Source: Flavobacterium supellecticarium
GTDB lineage: Bacteria; Bacteroidota; Bacteroidia; Flavobacteriales; Flavobacteriaceae
Reading direction: 5' to 3'
Length of the DNA stretch: 64,000 bases
NCBI RefSeq assembly: GCF_004801375.1
Contig: NZ_SSNZ01000005.1
Location: 1-64,000, forward strand
How positions within the stretch are numbered: position 1 is the stretch's first letter; each line of letters starts with the position of its first letter. Positions 27,320-37,750 of this stretch are shown here, in pieces. Position numbers and translations under genes: made by a program. The notes below the pieces were generated by a model. It was not told the origin of the DNA. It saw only the letters and a list, made by a program, of their open reading frames with translations, and ran no database searches.

Positions 27320-28005
27320 TAGCTTCTTCTTTCTTTGATCTTATTTTTCAGATAGTTTATCGCAAGTGGCGATGTAGAAAGGATAATAATCGCAATTACG
27401 ATATATTCGATATTGGCTTTTAAATCCATATTGTGGTTGTCCAATAAATAGCGGTACAGATAGTGTCCTGAGAAAATCAGGGTAAACGACCACAGGAACG
27501 AACTCACAATGTTAAAAAACATAAATTTCTTTTTCTCCATCTGAACAATTCCTGCTACAATAGGTGCAAACGTTCGTAAGATTGGAAGGAAACGGGCAAA
27601 AATAATGGCACGTCCTCCGTGTTTTTCAAAAAACAAACGCGATTGGATCAGGTATTTTTTCTTAAACCAGAAGTTGTCTTCTTTGGCATACAGATAATGT
27701 CCGCTTTTCGCTCCAAACCAATACCCGAAAATATTCCCGATAATTCCGGAAATGGCTACAAGTGTGGCCAGCAAGGCTACATTGGCAAAATCACCATGAA
27801 CAGTCATTAATTCGCGCATCAGCACTTCGCTGTAAATTCCGGAAAGGAATAATAAACTGTCTCCCGGTAAAAAGAAACCGGCGAATAAGCCTGTTTCTGC
27901 AAAAACGATAAACAATACAACGTAAATTCCAATATGGTGTCCGCCGATTTCCAGGTTAATATAAAACTCCGGATTCAACAATTCTGTCCACTTAAAGCCT
28001 TCCAT
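27319..28005 (-). CDS. DedA family membrane protein
   Basis: 228 residues. It has several membrane segments and the DedA signatures GLFAGFFLPGDSLLFLSG and KHGGRAIIFARFLPILRTFAPIVAGI, with conserved Arg and Asp in re-entrant loops. DedA proteins are thought to be proton-coupled flippases or carriers for polyprenyl or phospholipid carriers. It is the first gene of a unit that also codes for a cell-wall glycan polymerase. Confidence 0.93.
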   Translation of the reverse strand: MEGFKWTELLNPEFYINLEIGGHHIGIYVVLFIVFAETGLFAGFFLPGDSLLFLSGIYSEVLMRELMTVHGDFANVALLATLVAISGIIGNIFGYWFGAKSGHYLYAKEDNFWFKKKYLIQSRLFFEKHGGRAIIFARFLPILRTFAPIVAGIVQMEKKKFMFFNIVSSFLWSFTLIFSGHYLYRYLLDNHNMDLKANIEYIVIAIIILSTSPLAINYLKNKIKERRS

Positions 28006-28036
28006 AATTTTTGGGTAAATTATATATAAATATTAG

Positions 28037-29545
28037 TTAGTTAGTTTCATTCGCTGTTTCCCATTTGTCTACGGCTGTAGTTGCCAAAGCATTTCCAAGA
28101 ACGTTGGTCATACTTCGCGCCATATCACAAAAATGGTCAATTGGTAATATTAATGCAATTCCTTCCGGCGGAATACCAAACATTGCACAGGTAGCCACCA
28201 CTACAATCAGTGACGCTCTCGGCACACCGGCTACGCCTTTACTGGTTAGCATCAGTACCAGTAACATGGTTAATTGTTTTTCAATTGGCATATCAATTCC
28301 GTATACCTGTGCGATAAAAATACTCGCAAAGGTCATATACATCATACTTCCGTCCAGGTTAAACGAATAGCCTAACGGTAAGGTAAACGACACAATACGT
28401 TTCTGACAGCCAAAACGCTCCAGTTCCTCTACCAATTTCGGGAAAACCGCCTCACTACTGGTCGTTGAAAAAGCAATTAACAACGGGCTTTTGATGCGTC
28501 GCAACAATTCCCATAAACGCTTTCCTAAGATCACATAACCGACTGAGAGCAATACGACCCATAACAGCGCAATTCCGATACTAAAATCCAGCAGGTATTT
28601 GGCATATAATCCGAAAATTCCGAAACCATAGCTCGCCACAGCAGCCGCTACCGCTCCGAATACACCCAATGGCGCCACCCACATAATATAAGTTACCATT
28701 TTCAGAATCACATGCGAAACAACATCCAACATTTTGATAATCCCTTTGGCAGCCTCACCCAGAGAAGCCAGTGCAATTCCGAATAAAACCGAAAAGATTA
28801 CAATCTGTAGGATTTCATTCGTCGCCATAGCTTCAAAAATACTTTTCGGAACGACATGTTTTACAAATTCTTCCAGCGAAAACGATTGTGTTTTTTCCAA
28901 CAATTCCCCGGCCGAAGAAGCATCTTCCATTTTGATTGGTGTTCCTTTACCCGGTTCCAACCAGTTTACCAATACCATCCCTAATAATAACGACATCAGA
29001 GATGCTGAAATAAACCAGCCCATGGCTTTCGCTCCAACGCGTCCTACCATTTTCATATCACCCATTTTTGCAATTCCAACCACTAAGGTCGAAAACACTA
29101 ATGGCGCAATGATCATCTGAACCAGGCGAATAAAGATGGTTCCCAGTAATTTTATTTTTTCGGAAAACGAGTCGATATTATCAATAGACGTAACGGATTC
29201 ATTAACTGATTTATGCGTTTTTTCGAGTTTTAACGTTTTATTGGTTTTTAATACCTCCGGTACCAGATTCACTTTTTTACTACTTGCTACTACGACCATA
29301 ACGTCTGCCGGCAAGGTTTTGTGAAGTTGGTTGTATTCCAGACTGTCCTTTATAACAAAAACTTTTTGATGGTGGGTCACCCCGTCACTGGTCTCAAATA
29401 TCAGTTCATCGGCACCTTCTTTTGCAGGTGTATACCGGAGTGTATTTCCTTTTCCTAATGAATTGACCAAATACCCCAGGAAGACGCCCAGTACTAATGA
29501 GATGATAATTGCGATAAATAGTTTGTTGTTACTTTTCACGTGCAT
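28037..29545 (-). CDS. Dicarboxylate/amino acid:cation symporter (DAACS)
   Basis: 502 residues, longer than the usual ~430 because of an extra periplasmic segment after TM1 (about residues 30-125). The core has FIRLVQMIIAPLVFSTLVVGIAKMGD, the hairpin-1 Ser-rich IAFSTTSSEAVFPKL, and LPLGYSFNLDGSMMYM. It imports C4-dicarboxylates or acidic amino acids with Na+ or H+. It is in the inner membrane and monocistronic, 31 bp downstream of the dedA start. Confidence 0.93.
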   Translation of the reverse strand: MHVKSNNKLFIAIIISLVLGVFLGYLVNSLGKGNTLRYTPAKEGADELIFETSDGVTHHQKVFVIKDSLEYNQLHKTLPADVMVVVASSKKVNLVPEVLKTNKTLKLEKTHKSVNESVTSIDNIDSFSEKIKLLGTIFIRLVQMIIAPLVFSTLVVGIAKMGDMKMVGRVGAKAMGWFISASLMSLLLGMVLVNWLEPGKGTPIKMEDASSAGELLEKTQSFSLEEFVKHVVPKSIFEAMATNEILQIVIFSVLFGIALASLGEAAKGIIKMLDVVSHVILKMVTYIMWVAPLGVFGAVAAAVASYGFGIFGLYAKYLLDFSIGIALLWVVLLSVGYVILGKRLWELLRRIKSPLLIAFSTTSSEAVFPKLVEELERFGCQKRIVSFTLPLGYSFNLDGSMMYMTFASIFIAQVYGIDMPIEKQLTMLLVLMLTSKGVAGVPRASLIVVVATCAMFGIPPEGIALILPIDHFCDMARSMTNVLGNALATTAVDKWETANETN

Positions 29546-29754
29546 TCAATTTTAGTCCGTGAAAATAGGTATATTTTTCCAAACTGCCCGTTGCTATTTT
29601 CATAAAAAGCAATTTATCATCTGCTTCCGGCCTCTTTTAGCTGCTCCAAATTAGCAAAATCACAAACAAATCATTTTACGCTGACAAAAAGTTAAGATTA
29701 AGATATGGTTCACTTATGACCATCTTTAACTGATTCAAACAAAAAATGTTAAAA

Positions 29755-29762
29755 TATATTTG
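29755..29762 (+). promoter_or_regulatory. Promoter -7 element of the secreted metalloprotease gene
   Basis: TATATTTG matches TAnnTTTG and lies 36 bp before the chosen ATG. The -33 region is weak. Confidence 0.45.
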
Positions 29763-29798
29763 TTATTCGAAAATTTTAACCTAAAAAACTCACAACCT

Positions 29799-32700
29799 AT
29801 GAAGTGTAAATTACTTTCAATTGCTTTATTGACAATTACGAGTGTTTCCTTTGCTCAAAATGGAAATCCTTTCTGGAAAGTGTCTTCTAAAAAAAGTAGC
29901 CAAACTACTTTCGAAAAAAGAGCACCACTTCCCGTTAAAAATCTTTTTGACCTGAACCTTAACGGGCTCAAAACAGCACTTTTACAAGCACCGGACCGGT
30001 CGCTGACGTATGCCAAATCGAATGTTATCATCGCATTCCCGAATGCCGATGGCGAACTGGAGCGTTTCCGTATGACAGAAGCTTCGGTGATGACTCCCGA
30101 ACTTGCCGCCCGTTATCCCGAAATAAAATCGTATGTCGGACAAGGTATTGACGACCCATCTGCCATTATTCGTATCAGTGTTTCCCCATTGGGTGTACAG
30201 GCGATGCGAACAGCTGCCGACAAACAGACCGTTTTTATCGAACCCTATTCTACCGATCTGAAAACCTATTCCGTTTTTAAACGTTCGGATAAAATAGCCG
30301 GCTTTACAAAATTTGAATGTGAAGTACTGGATCACGCCATCTCGAAAGTAGGCAATTCCGGTGAAGCACTTCGTCCAAATGCCGATGACAGTACGCTGCG
30401 CACCTATCGCCTGGCGATGTCGGTAACCGGCGAATACACCAGTTATTTCGGCGGAACCAAAGCACTCGCTCTAGCCGCAATTAACAACACCTTGACCCGC
30501 GTAAACGGTGTTTTCGAAATGGATTTCGGCGTACGAATGGTGTTAATTGCCAATACCGATGCGGTGATTTATACCAGTGCCAGTACCGATCCATACGGTA
30601 GTACAGATGCCAATTATAACTCAGAATTACAATCGACTTTAACCAGTGTTATCGGAGCGGCCAACTATGATGTAGGCCACCTGATGTCCGCCATCGGAAA
30701 CAATGGAAATGCCGGTTGTATCGGATGTGTTTGTAAGTCGAATAAAGGTAGTGGATTTACCACCAGCACCGTTCCAACGGGCGATAATTTTGATATCGAC
30801 TTTGTAGCCCACGAAATGGGACATCAATTTGGAGCCAATCACACCTTTACTTTTAGCAACGAAGGAACCGGTGTACAAACCGAACCGGGAAGTGGCACGA
30901 CTATTATGGGATATGCCGGAATTACCGGAGCCACCGATGTACAGGCACACAGCGATCCGTTTTTCCATGCAGTGAGTATCCAACAAGTGACCAATTATAT
31001 TAAGACCACAACCTGTCAGACCAATACGGCTACCGGAAATACCGTTCCTACAGCCAATGCCGGTGCCGATTATACCATTCCGAAAGGCACTCCTTTTATG
31101 TTAACCGGAACCGGAACCGATGCCAATGGCGACACATTGACCTATTGCTGGGAGCAAATGGATTCCGGAACTTCAACAACAACGTATCCGAGTGTAACCG
31201 CTACATCCGGACCTGCTTTTAAATCGTTTATACCGACTACATCCGGAGTCCGTTATTTCCCGCAGATGAGCACCGTTAAAACCGGAGCAACATCCTGGAA
31301 ATGGGAAGCCGTACCAAATGTCGCCCGATCGATGAATTTCCGTTTAACGGTTCGTGATAACCGAGCCGGAGGACCTGCTAATAATAGCGATGATATGGTT
31401 GTAACTGTAAACGCTACTGCCGGACCTTTTACCGTAAGCGCACCAAATACAGCGGTATCATGGGCTGCCGGATCGACGCAAACCGTAACCTGGAACGTAG
31501 CCGGAACAACTGCCAATGGCGTAAATGCAGCTAATGTGGATATCCTTTTATCGACCGATGGCGGAAATACGTATCCGATTACCATCCTGGCCGGAACACC
31601 AAACGACGGAACGCAATCGATTACCGTACCAAACAATCCGGGGACACAAAACCGTATTATGGTAAAAGGTTCCAATCATATCTTCTTTGATATTTCGAAT
31701 GTGAACTTTACCATTACCGGCGGAACCGGAGGTGATACACAAGCACCCACCGCCCCGACGAGTTTAGCCGCTTCCGGAACGACGCAGACAACGACCAACT
31801 TATCCTGGACGGCATCGACCGATAACGTAGGGGTAACCGGATATGATGTGTATCGTGGCACTACCTTATTAGGTACTGTAACAACAACCACTTATAATGT
31901 AACCGGATTAACAGCAAATACTACATATACTTTCTCGGTAAAAGCGAAAGATGCTGCCGGCAATATTTCGGCCGAAAGCAACATTGTTTCCGTAACCACC
32001 TTACCGGCAACGGCGAGCTATTGTACGTCCAAAGGAAATAGCGTGGCCGATGAATATATCGGACGTGTTCAGTTGGGCACAATTAACAATGCGTCTACCG
32101 GCGGAACCGGATATACCGATTTCACCAGTATTTCTACCAACCTGACTAAAGGCAGCGCCTATACGATCACGGTAACGCCAACCTGGACCGGAAGTACCTA
32201 TTCGGAAGGTTTTGCCGTTTGGATTGACTATAATGGCGATAAAGATTTTGATGATGCCGGTGAACTAGTATGGAGCCGTGCGGCTGCCACAACAACTCCG
32301 GCTACCGGAACCTTTACCGTACCAGCCACTGCAATCACCGGAACAACAAGAATGCGTGTTTCGATGAAATACAACGGGGTTCCAACAGCCTGTGAAGCGT
32401 TCTCCTATGGTGAAGTGGAAGATTATACTGTAAACCTTCAAACCGGCGGTACGACTCCGCTCACCTATTGCACTTCCAAAGGGAACAGCGTAGCAGACGA
32501 ATATATTGGACGCGTTCAGTTGGGTACAATCAACAATGCCTCTACAGGCGGAACCGGGTATTCCGATTATACCAGCATTAGTACCAATCTGGTAAAAGGT
32601 GTTTCCAATACGATTACCGTAACACCAACCTGGACCGGAACAACTTATTCTGAAGGCTTTGCTGTTTGGATTGATTACAATCAGAATGGCGATTTTACCG

Positions 32701-33152
32701 ACAGCGGCGAACTGGTATGGAGCAGAGCGGCCTCAACCGCTACTCCGGCATCAGGTTCCTTTACAGTACCGGCCACAGCACTGAATGGCGCTACAAGAAT
32801 GCGCGTTTCGATGAAATACAGCGGCATCCCAACTGCCTGCGAAGCGTTTTCCTATGGTGAAGTGGAAGATTATACCGTAAACATCACGACTTCGGCTAAA
32901 GAAAACTATGTTGGTAGAGACACTACGGTAGCCGATATTAAACTATATCCGAACCCGGCCAGTAACCTCCTAAATATTACAAATGTATCCGAAAAGGCAA
33001 CGTTCCGAATCTTTAACCTGTTAGGTCAGGAGGTGCTTAACGGTTCCATCCGCAACAATAGCATCGCGATAAGCACTATCGCAACCGGAAATTATATTCT
33101 TGAAATCCAGGATAACGATACGGTTAGCAGCAAACGTTTTATCAAACAATAA
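29799..33152 (+). CDS. Secreted reprolysin-like metalloprotease with FN3, two GEVED domains and T9SS type A tail
   Basis: 1117 residues from the ATG at 29799 ([20 protein letters not shown], a signal peptide), preferred over an upstream ATG. A propeptide is followed by a zinc-protease domain with [11 protein letters not shown] at ~336-346. A Pro-rich Ig-like region, an FN3 domain (~648-741) and two near-identical GEVED repeats (32019-32436 and 32465-32882) follow. The C-terminal ~75 residues ([14 protein letters not shown] ... RFIKQ) are a type IX secretion sorting domain, so it is exported to the surface or medium. Confidence 0.93.
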   Translation: MKCKLLSIALLTITSVSFAQNGNPFWKVSSKKSSQTTFEKRAPLPVKNLFDLNLNGLKTALLQAPDRSLTYAKSNVIIAFPNADGELERFRMTEASVMTPELAARYPEIKSYVGQGIDDPSAIIRISVSPLGVQAMRTAADKQTVFIEPYSTDLKTYSVFKRSDKIAGFTKFECEVLDHAISKVGNSGEALRPNADDSTLRTYRLAMSVTGEYTSYFGGTKALALAAINNTLTRVNGVFEMDFGVRMVLIANTDAVIYTSASTDPYGSTDANYNSELQSTLTSVIGAANYDVGHLMSAIGNNGNAGCIGCVCKSNKGSGFTTSTVPTGDNFDIDFVAHEMGHQFGANHTFTFSNEGTGVQTEPGSGTTIMGYAGITGATDVQAHSDPFFHAVSIQQVTNYIKTTTCQTNTATGNTVPTANAGADYTIPKGTPFMLTGTGTDANGDTLTYCWEQMDSGTSTTTYPSVTATSGPAFKSFIPTTSGVRYFPQMSTVKTGATSWKWEAVPNVARSMNFRLTVRDNRAGGPANNSDDMVVTVNATAGPFTVSAPNTAVSWAAGSTQTVTWNVAGTTANGVNAANVDILLSTDGGNTYPITILAGTPNDGTQSITVPNNPGTQNRIMVKGSNHIFFDISNVNFTITGGTGGDTQAPTAPTSLAASGTTQTTTNLSWTASTDNVGVTGYDVYRGTTLLGTVTTTTYNVTGLTANTTYTFSVKAKDAAGNISAESNIVSVTTLPATASYCTSKGNSVADEYIGRVQLGTINNASTGGTGYTDFTSISTNLTKGSAYTITVTPTWTGSTYSEGFAVWIDYNGDKDFDDAGELVWSRAAATTTPATGTFTVPATAITGTTRMRVSMKYNGVPTACEAFSYGEVEDYTVNLQTGGTTPLTYCTSKGNSVADEYIGRVQLGTINNASTGGTGYSDYTSISTNLVKGVSNTITVTPTWTGTTYSEGFAVWIDYNQNGDFTDSGELVWSRAASTATPASGSFTVPATALNGATRMRVSMKYSGIPTACEAFSYGEVEDYTVNITTSAKENYVGRDTTVADIKLYPNPASNLLNITNVSEKATFRIFNLLGQEVLNGSIRNNSIAISTIATGNYILEIQDNDTVSSKRFIKQ
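32019..32436 (+). repeat. GEVED domain coding repeat, copy 1
   Basis: 418 bp coding [20 protein letters not shown] through GEVEDYTVN, about 80% identical in DNA to the copy at 32465. Confidence 0.85.
32465..32882 (+). repeat. GEVED domain coding repeat, copy 2
   Basis: 418 bp in tandem with copy 1 after a ~10-codon linker. The number of copies could vary between strains. Confidence 0.85.
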
Positions 33153-33183
33153 GCGTTTTTGCTATCCCTTAATTAATCCTTCT

Positions 33184-33214
33184 AAAGCGGCCTCTTCATA
33201 GGGCCGCTTTTTAC
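33184..33214 (+). terminator. Terminator after the metalloprotease gene
   Basis: The stem AAAGCGGCC / GGCCGCTTT has an 8-base loop, followed by a short T-rich tail. Confidence 0.85.
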
Positions 33215-33287
33215 TTTATCGGCTTAACGGTCTAATCCCAATAAAATGCTTACTTTTAAGCTTTCTTTTTTTAAAATTAATTCACGA

Positions 33288-35189
33288 ATGAAAAAACTAC
33301 TTATTTTAACCCTGGGTATGATGGGACTGACAAGTACAGCACAAGAAACCCTGAATCCGGATATTCTCTGGAAACTGGGACGTCTTTCCCCTATCGGGAT
33401 TTCAAAAGACGGGAAGAATATTGTTTACAAAGTAGCCACACCTTCCATTGACGAAAACAAACTGAATTCCAAATACTACATCCTTCCGGTGAATGGTGGT
33501 ATTCCTACCGAGGTGCCGGACGTAAAAAATCTGGTGGCCGATAAAAATGTTTCGCCCGACGGAAAATATATCTTATCCCATAAAGAGGTCAAAGTAGCCA
33601 AAGTACTCGGAAAAGATTTTTACCCGGAATTAAAAAAATCGGAAGCTCAAATCTACGACGGACTGGATTACCGTCATTGGGATACCTGGAACGATGGAAG
33701 TCATAACCACGTTTTTTATGCCGAAAACACCGATAAAGCCCGTGCTATCGACATTATGAAAGACGAACCGTTTGACGCTCCGCAAAAACCTTTTGGCGGA
33801 GACGAAGATTATATATGGTCACACGACGGTTCCAAAATTATTTATGTGAGTAAAAAGAAAGCCGGTACCGCCTATGCCATCAGTACAAATACCGATTTAT
33901 ACGAATATGACATCGCATCCAAAACGACTCGCAACCTAACGGAAAACAATCCGGGATATGATACGCATCCAACTTTATCGCCTACGGGTGACCTAAGCTG
34001 GTTGCAAATGAAGCGCGACGGATATGAGGCCGACAAAAACGACATTATCGTTCGTCATAAAGGAATTGATATTAATCTAACCGCTGCATGGGACGGAACG
34101 GTAGATAGTTTCAAATGGAGTACCGATGGTAAAAAAGTATATTTTATCGCCGCTGTAGACGGAACACGTCAGTTATTTGAAGTGAACTTCCCGGGTCTGA
34201 CAAAAATTGCCGTACGCGTTACTCAAATTACCAATGGCGATTTTGACGTTACCGAGTTGATTGGTTTCAATGGGAACACGGCTATTGTAACCCGTACCGA
34301 TATGAATCATGCGCCGGAAATCTATGCGTATGATCTTAAGAAAAAAAGCTGGAAGCAATTAACGACCGTAAACAACGAAAGTTATGGCAAACTGACCTTA
34401 AGTAAAACCGAAAGACGGTATGTAACGACTACCGACGGTAAGAAAATGTTGGTTTGGGTGATTCTTCCTCCCAATTTCGACAAAAACAAAAAATACCCTA
34501 CCCTATTATATTGTCAGGGTGGACCACAATCGGCTTTGACACAAAGTTATTCGTTCCGTTGGAATTTCTCCCTGATGGCTTCTCAGGGTTATATTATTGT
34601 AGCTCCTAACCGTCGCGGTATGCCGGGTCATGGAGTACAATGGAACGAAGCCATCAGCAAGGACTGGGGCGGACAAGTAATGGACGATTACCTATCGGCT
34701 ATAGACGATGTTGCTAAAGAATCCTATGTAGATAAAACCCGATTGGGTGCTGTTGGTGCCAGCTATGGTGGCTACTCGGTATTTTACCTGGCTGGAATTC
34801 ACAAAAACCGTTTTAAAACATTTATCTCCCACTGTGGTGTGTACAATCTTGAAAGTATGTACGGAACTACCGAAGAAGTATTCTTTAACAACTGGGATCA
34901 CGGTGGTGCGTATTGGGAAACCAATAATCCTGTCGCTCAGAAAGCCTACAATCAATTCAATCCTATAAAACTGATCAACAACTGGAATACCCCTATCCTG
35001 ATTATTCAGGGCGGAAAAGACTACCGTGTTCCAATCGGACAAGGACAGGAAGCTTTCCAGGCGGCGCAGCTAAAAGGAATCAAAAGCCGTTTTATGCTTT
35101 TCCCGGAAGAAAATCACTGGGTAACCAAACCACAAAACGCGTTGGTATGGCAACGTGAATTTTTCAAGTGGTTAAACGAAACCTTATAA
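33288..35189 (+). CDS. S9 family serine peptidase (DPP-IV/acylaminoacyl-peptidase type)
   Basis: 633 residues from the ATG at 33288 (MKKLLILTLGMMGLTSTAQ, a signal peptide), chosen over an earlier ATG. A WD40-like propeller (SPDGKYILSHKE, WSHDGSKIIYVSKK) precedes the hydrolase domain with Ser in GASYGGYSVFYLAG, Asp in QGGKDYRVPIG and His in EENHWVTKP. It releases di- or tripeptides or acylated residues from peptides in the periplasm. It is monocistronic with its own terminator. Confidence 0.93.
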   Translation: MKKLLILTLGMMGLTSTAQETLNPDILWKLGRLSPIGISKDGKNIVYKVATPSIDENKLNSKYYILPVNGGIPTEVPDVKNLVADKNVSPDGKYILSHKEVKVAKVLGKDFYPELKKSEAQIYDGLDYRHWDTWNDGSHNHVFYAENTDKARAIDIMKDEPFDAPQKPFGGDEDYIWSHDGSKIIYVSKKKAGTAYAISTNTDLYEYDIASKTTRNLTENNPGYDTHPTLSPTGDLSWLQMKRDGYEADKNDIIVRHKGIDINLTAAWDGTVDSFKWSTDGKKVYFIAAVDGTRQLFEVNFPGLTKIAVRVTQITNGDFDVTELIGFNGNTAIVTRTDMNHAPEIYAYDLKKKSWKQLTTVNNESYGKLTLSKTERRYVTTTDGKKMLVWVILPPNFDKNKKYPTLLYCQGGPQSALTQSYSFRWNFSLMASQGYIIVAPNRRGMPGHGVQWNEAISKDWGGQVMDDYLSAIDDVAKESYVDKTRLGAVGASYGGYSVFYLAGIHKNRFKTFISHCGVYNLESMYGTTEEVFFNNWDHGGAYWETNNPVAQKAYNQFNPIKLINNWNTPILIIQGGKDYRVPIGQGQEAFQAAQLKGIKSRFMLFPEENHWVTKPQNALVWQREFFKWLNETL

Positions 35190-35195
35190 TAACAG

Positions 35196-35225
35196 AAAAC
35201 CGGAGCAATGCTCCGGTTTTTTTAT
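35196..35225 (+). terminator. Terminator after the S9 peptidase gene
   Basis: The stem AAAACCGGAGCA / TGCTCCGGTTTT has a 1-base loop and a T-run. Confidence 0.9.
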
Positions 35226-35521
35226 ACCACAAAATCCCAACCGGCTATCCAAATCCATAAGGGTTATCCTTTTGTATTTTCTACATAAAAACATCATTCA
35301 CAATAAATTATATATCAAAATCATACATAGTACTTTCTCAAAAATACTGCATTTGATATTTTTTTATATATTTACATCATAATGATCCGTCACGATTCTT
35401 GACCGGAACATCACCTCATTTACCTCCCCTTTTTTTACCGGCATGATCCCTCACCGGAATATTGTTTTGCTCCAAAAGCATTTAAAACATTATATCTAAA
35501 TACTAACTTAATATTTATGTC
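35226..35521. other. Gene-free AT-rich leader with a short direct repeat
   Basis: No ORF of substance is present. It contains TATATTTAC (~35366-35376), a poor -7 match, and two related segments (ATGATCCGTCAC at ~35383 and ATGATCCCTCAC at ~35443), each followed by ACCGGAA. Confidence 0.5.
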
Positions 35522-36229
35522 ATGCGATCATGTTCTGAATCCATTTATCGTATTAAAGTTACAAATGCAGAAAAGCTGCTTACTTTATTAAAAGAAAATA
35601 GTTCCTATCTGCCTGAAAATTGTAAGGCGGTAATTTCTGAACTGGAAACAACCATTACCATTATTAAAACACAGAATACGGCCGTCCATCTAAAAAAACA
35701 ACTGTATTCTGATGCAGTGGAAAATCTGAAACGAATCTTTATTAAAAGAGACGATGCCATCCGCAAACGCCTATCCGGCATAGGAGCCTTTATTAAGGAA
35801 TGTTTTGGAAAAACCTCCCGCGAAGCACTCTCCATTTCAGATTCTATATCCCAGATTCGAGGCGCTAACAGAATTCACAATGTTGGCAACAGCAGTATTG
35901 AAAACAACATTAATCAGGCCTATCTTTCTTATACCTCACAGATTCAGTTGTTTTCATCCGTGATTACATCACTTGAAAACCTTAAAAACACATATACTCC
36001 CTTTGATGAAACCTTATCCATTTTGGCCTTAAAAGCGATAAAAAAAGAAGCCATCCAGGCCAATGATACCGTAATCACAATCTATTCCGAATACTTACTA
36101 CTTAAAAATAGCAGGGCAAAAGCCTGTACCCGATTATCCGAACTCACTCAGGAAATCAAATCTATGGTTAAAGCGACTTCCACTATCCGGAAAACCGAAT
36201 TCCGGCTAATTAAGAATTTAAAAATATAA
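35522..36229 (+). CDS. Hypothetical helical protein, no recognised family
   Basis: 235 residues, ATG at 35522. There is no signal peptide or membrane segment. The composition is Lys/Ser/Ile-rich and the sequence is mostly predicted helix with heptad-like spacing (ENLKRIFIKRDDAIRKRLS, LSELTQEIKSMVKATSTIRKTEF), so a coiled-coil or helical bundle is likely. It has only two Cys in the body. It stands alone between a long leader and a protease gene. No function can be assigned. Confidence 0.6.
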   Translation: MRSCSESIYRIKVTNAEKLLTLLKENSSYLPENCKAVISELETTITIIKTQNTAVHLKKQLYSDAVENLKRIFIKRDDAIRKRLSGIGAFIKECFGKTSREALSISDSISQIRGANRIHNVGNSSIENNINQAYLSYTSQIQLFSSVITSLENLKNTYTPFDETLSILALKAIKKEAIQANDTVITIYSEYLLLKNSRAKACTRLSELTQEIKSMVKATSTIRKTEFRLIKNLKI

Positions 36230-36432
36230 GCCATTACAACCTCCTCCTTTTTATTTCCTATCCTTTTTTAATCGATTGCTCCCTCAAATTTCCCCTGCCA
36301 ATAAATTAGCTCTGTAAGAAAATCTTTTTCACTAAGGTTACCAAAAACATAAATATGTGTTAAAATTTGGTTTCCCGTGTAACAACATCCTAATTTCGGA
36401 CTCAAATTAATTGAAATCAAAAAAATTAAATT

Positions 36433-37629
36433 ATGTACAATTTTTCTATTAAACCAGTTGTAATGGCTTCGGCTTTACTAATGGGTTTAAGTTCCGGATT
36501 CGCACAGGACAACTTAGTTAATGCGTTAAAGAATAATGCGAGTTCAAACAGTAAAGAATCATTCAAATTTACCGATGTTATCAACCTGGAAAATACGTCT
36601 ATCAAAAACCAGGGTTCATCCGGAACCTGTTGGAGTTATTCGGCCAACTCGTTTATCGAGTCGGAAATGATCCGTATGGGAAAACAACCCGTTGAATTAT
36701 CTCAGATTTTCTCTGCCCGTAATGCTTATGTAGAAAAAGGAAAAATGTATGTTCGCATGCATGGTGCCGTTACCTTAGGCGATGGTGGTGCTTTCCACGA
36801 TGTAATGAATATGTACCGCAAATATGGTGCTGTTCCGCAAACGGTTTATACCGGATTAAATTACGGAACCGATAAAAATAAATTTGCCGAAATGAGCGGT
36901 GTAATGGAAGGTGTATTGGCCGCTGTGGTTAAAAATCCAAATGGCGAGTTAACACCAAACTGGGAAAAAGCTTATACTGCAGTTATTGATGCTTACCTAG
37001 GTCAGGTTCCGACTTCTTTCGATTATAAAGGGAAAAAATATACGCCGCAATCTTTTGCTAAAGAGGTAGTGGGTATTAACCCGGACGATTATGTGGAAAT
37101 TTCTTCCCTACAGGAATATCCTTACTATTCTAAATTCACCTTATTAGTACCGGATAACTGGGCTTTCGATCAGGTATATAACGTAAAAATGGATGAGTTA
37201 ACAGAAATCATCGACAATGCTTTGAAAAAAGGATATACAGTAGCCTGGGCTGGTGATGTTAGCGAAAAAGGATTCAGCTGGAAAAATGGGGTAGCCTTTA
37301 TTCCTGAAAAAAACTTTGCGGATATGACTCCCGAAGAAAAAGCGGATATGTTTAACGGTCCGAAACCGGAAATGAAAATCACAGAAGAATTACGTCAGAA
37401 AGCATTTGACAATTATACAACTACCGATGATCACGGAATGCACATCGTGGGAATTTCTAAAGATCAGAACGGTAAAGAATACTATATCGTGAAAAACTCA
37501 TGGGGTCTTTCCAACGATTACAAAGGCTATTTGTATATGACGAAAGATTTCGTAAAATACAAAACTACCGACATCATGGTTCACAAAGGAGCGATTCCAT
37601 CGGCCATTGCTAAAAAGCTAAAATTATAA
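36433..37629 (+). CDS. C1 family cysteine aminopeptidase (bleomycin hydrolase/PepC type)
   Basis: 398 residues with a signal peptide (ending GLSSGFAQ). The catalytic triad regions are Gln60-Cys66 (KNQGSSGTCWSYSANS), His in DDHGMHIVGI and Asn in VKNSWGLSNDY. The long insert between Cys and His is that of bleomycin-hydrolase/PepC-like aminopeptidases. Export is unusual compared with cytosolic PepC but common in Bacteroidota. It is monocistronic with a clear terminator. Confidence 0.92.
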   Translation: MYNFSIKPVVMASALLMGLSSGFAQDNLVNALKNNASSNSKESFKFTDVINLENTSIKNQGSSGTCWSYSANSFIESEMIRMGKQPVELSQIFSARNAYVEKGKMYVRMHGAVTLGDGGAFHDVMNMYRKYGAVPQTVYTGLNYGTDKNKFAEMSGVMEGVLAAVVKNPNGELTPNWEKAYTAVIDAYLGQVPTSFDYKGKKYTPQSFAKEVVGINPDDYVEISSLQEYPYYSKFTLLVPDNWAFDQVYNVKMDELTEIIDNALKKGYTVAWAGDVSEKGFSWKNGVAFIPEKNFADMTPEEKADMFNGPKPEMKITEELRQKAFDNYTTTDDHGMHIVGISKDQNGKEYYIVKNSWGLSNDYKGYLYMTKDFVKYKTTDIMVHKGAIPSAIAKKLKL

Positions 37630-37668
37630 TATACCTCAATTACCTTACTATCATCAATCAAAATCAAG

Positions 37669-37698
37669 TCCCGAAGCCATCGCTTCGGGATTTTTTTA
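37669..37698 (+). terminator. Terminator after the C1 peptidase gene
   Basis: The stem TCCCGAAGC / GCTTCGGGA has a 4-base loop and seven T. Confidence 0.92.
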
Positions 37699-37750
37699 TG
37701 GCATACTATTTATATGAAAATACAGTTTATATTTATAAAAACGAATTGTT

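Noticed and set aside
31253..31891. Minus-strand ORFs inside the metalloprotease gene.
   Set aside because: Shadows of Thr/Gly-rich repeated codons in the FN3/Ig region of the real gene.
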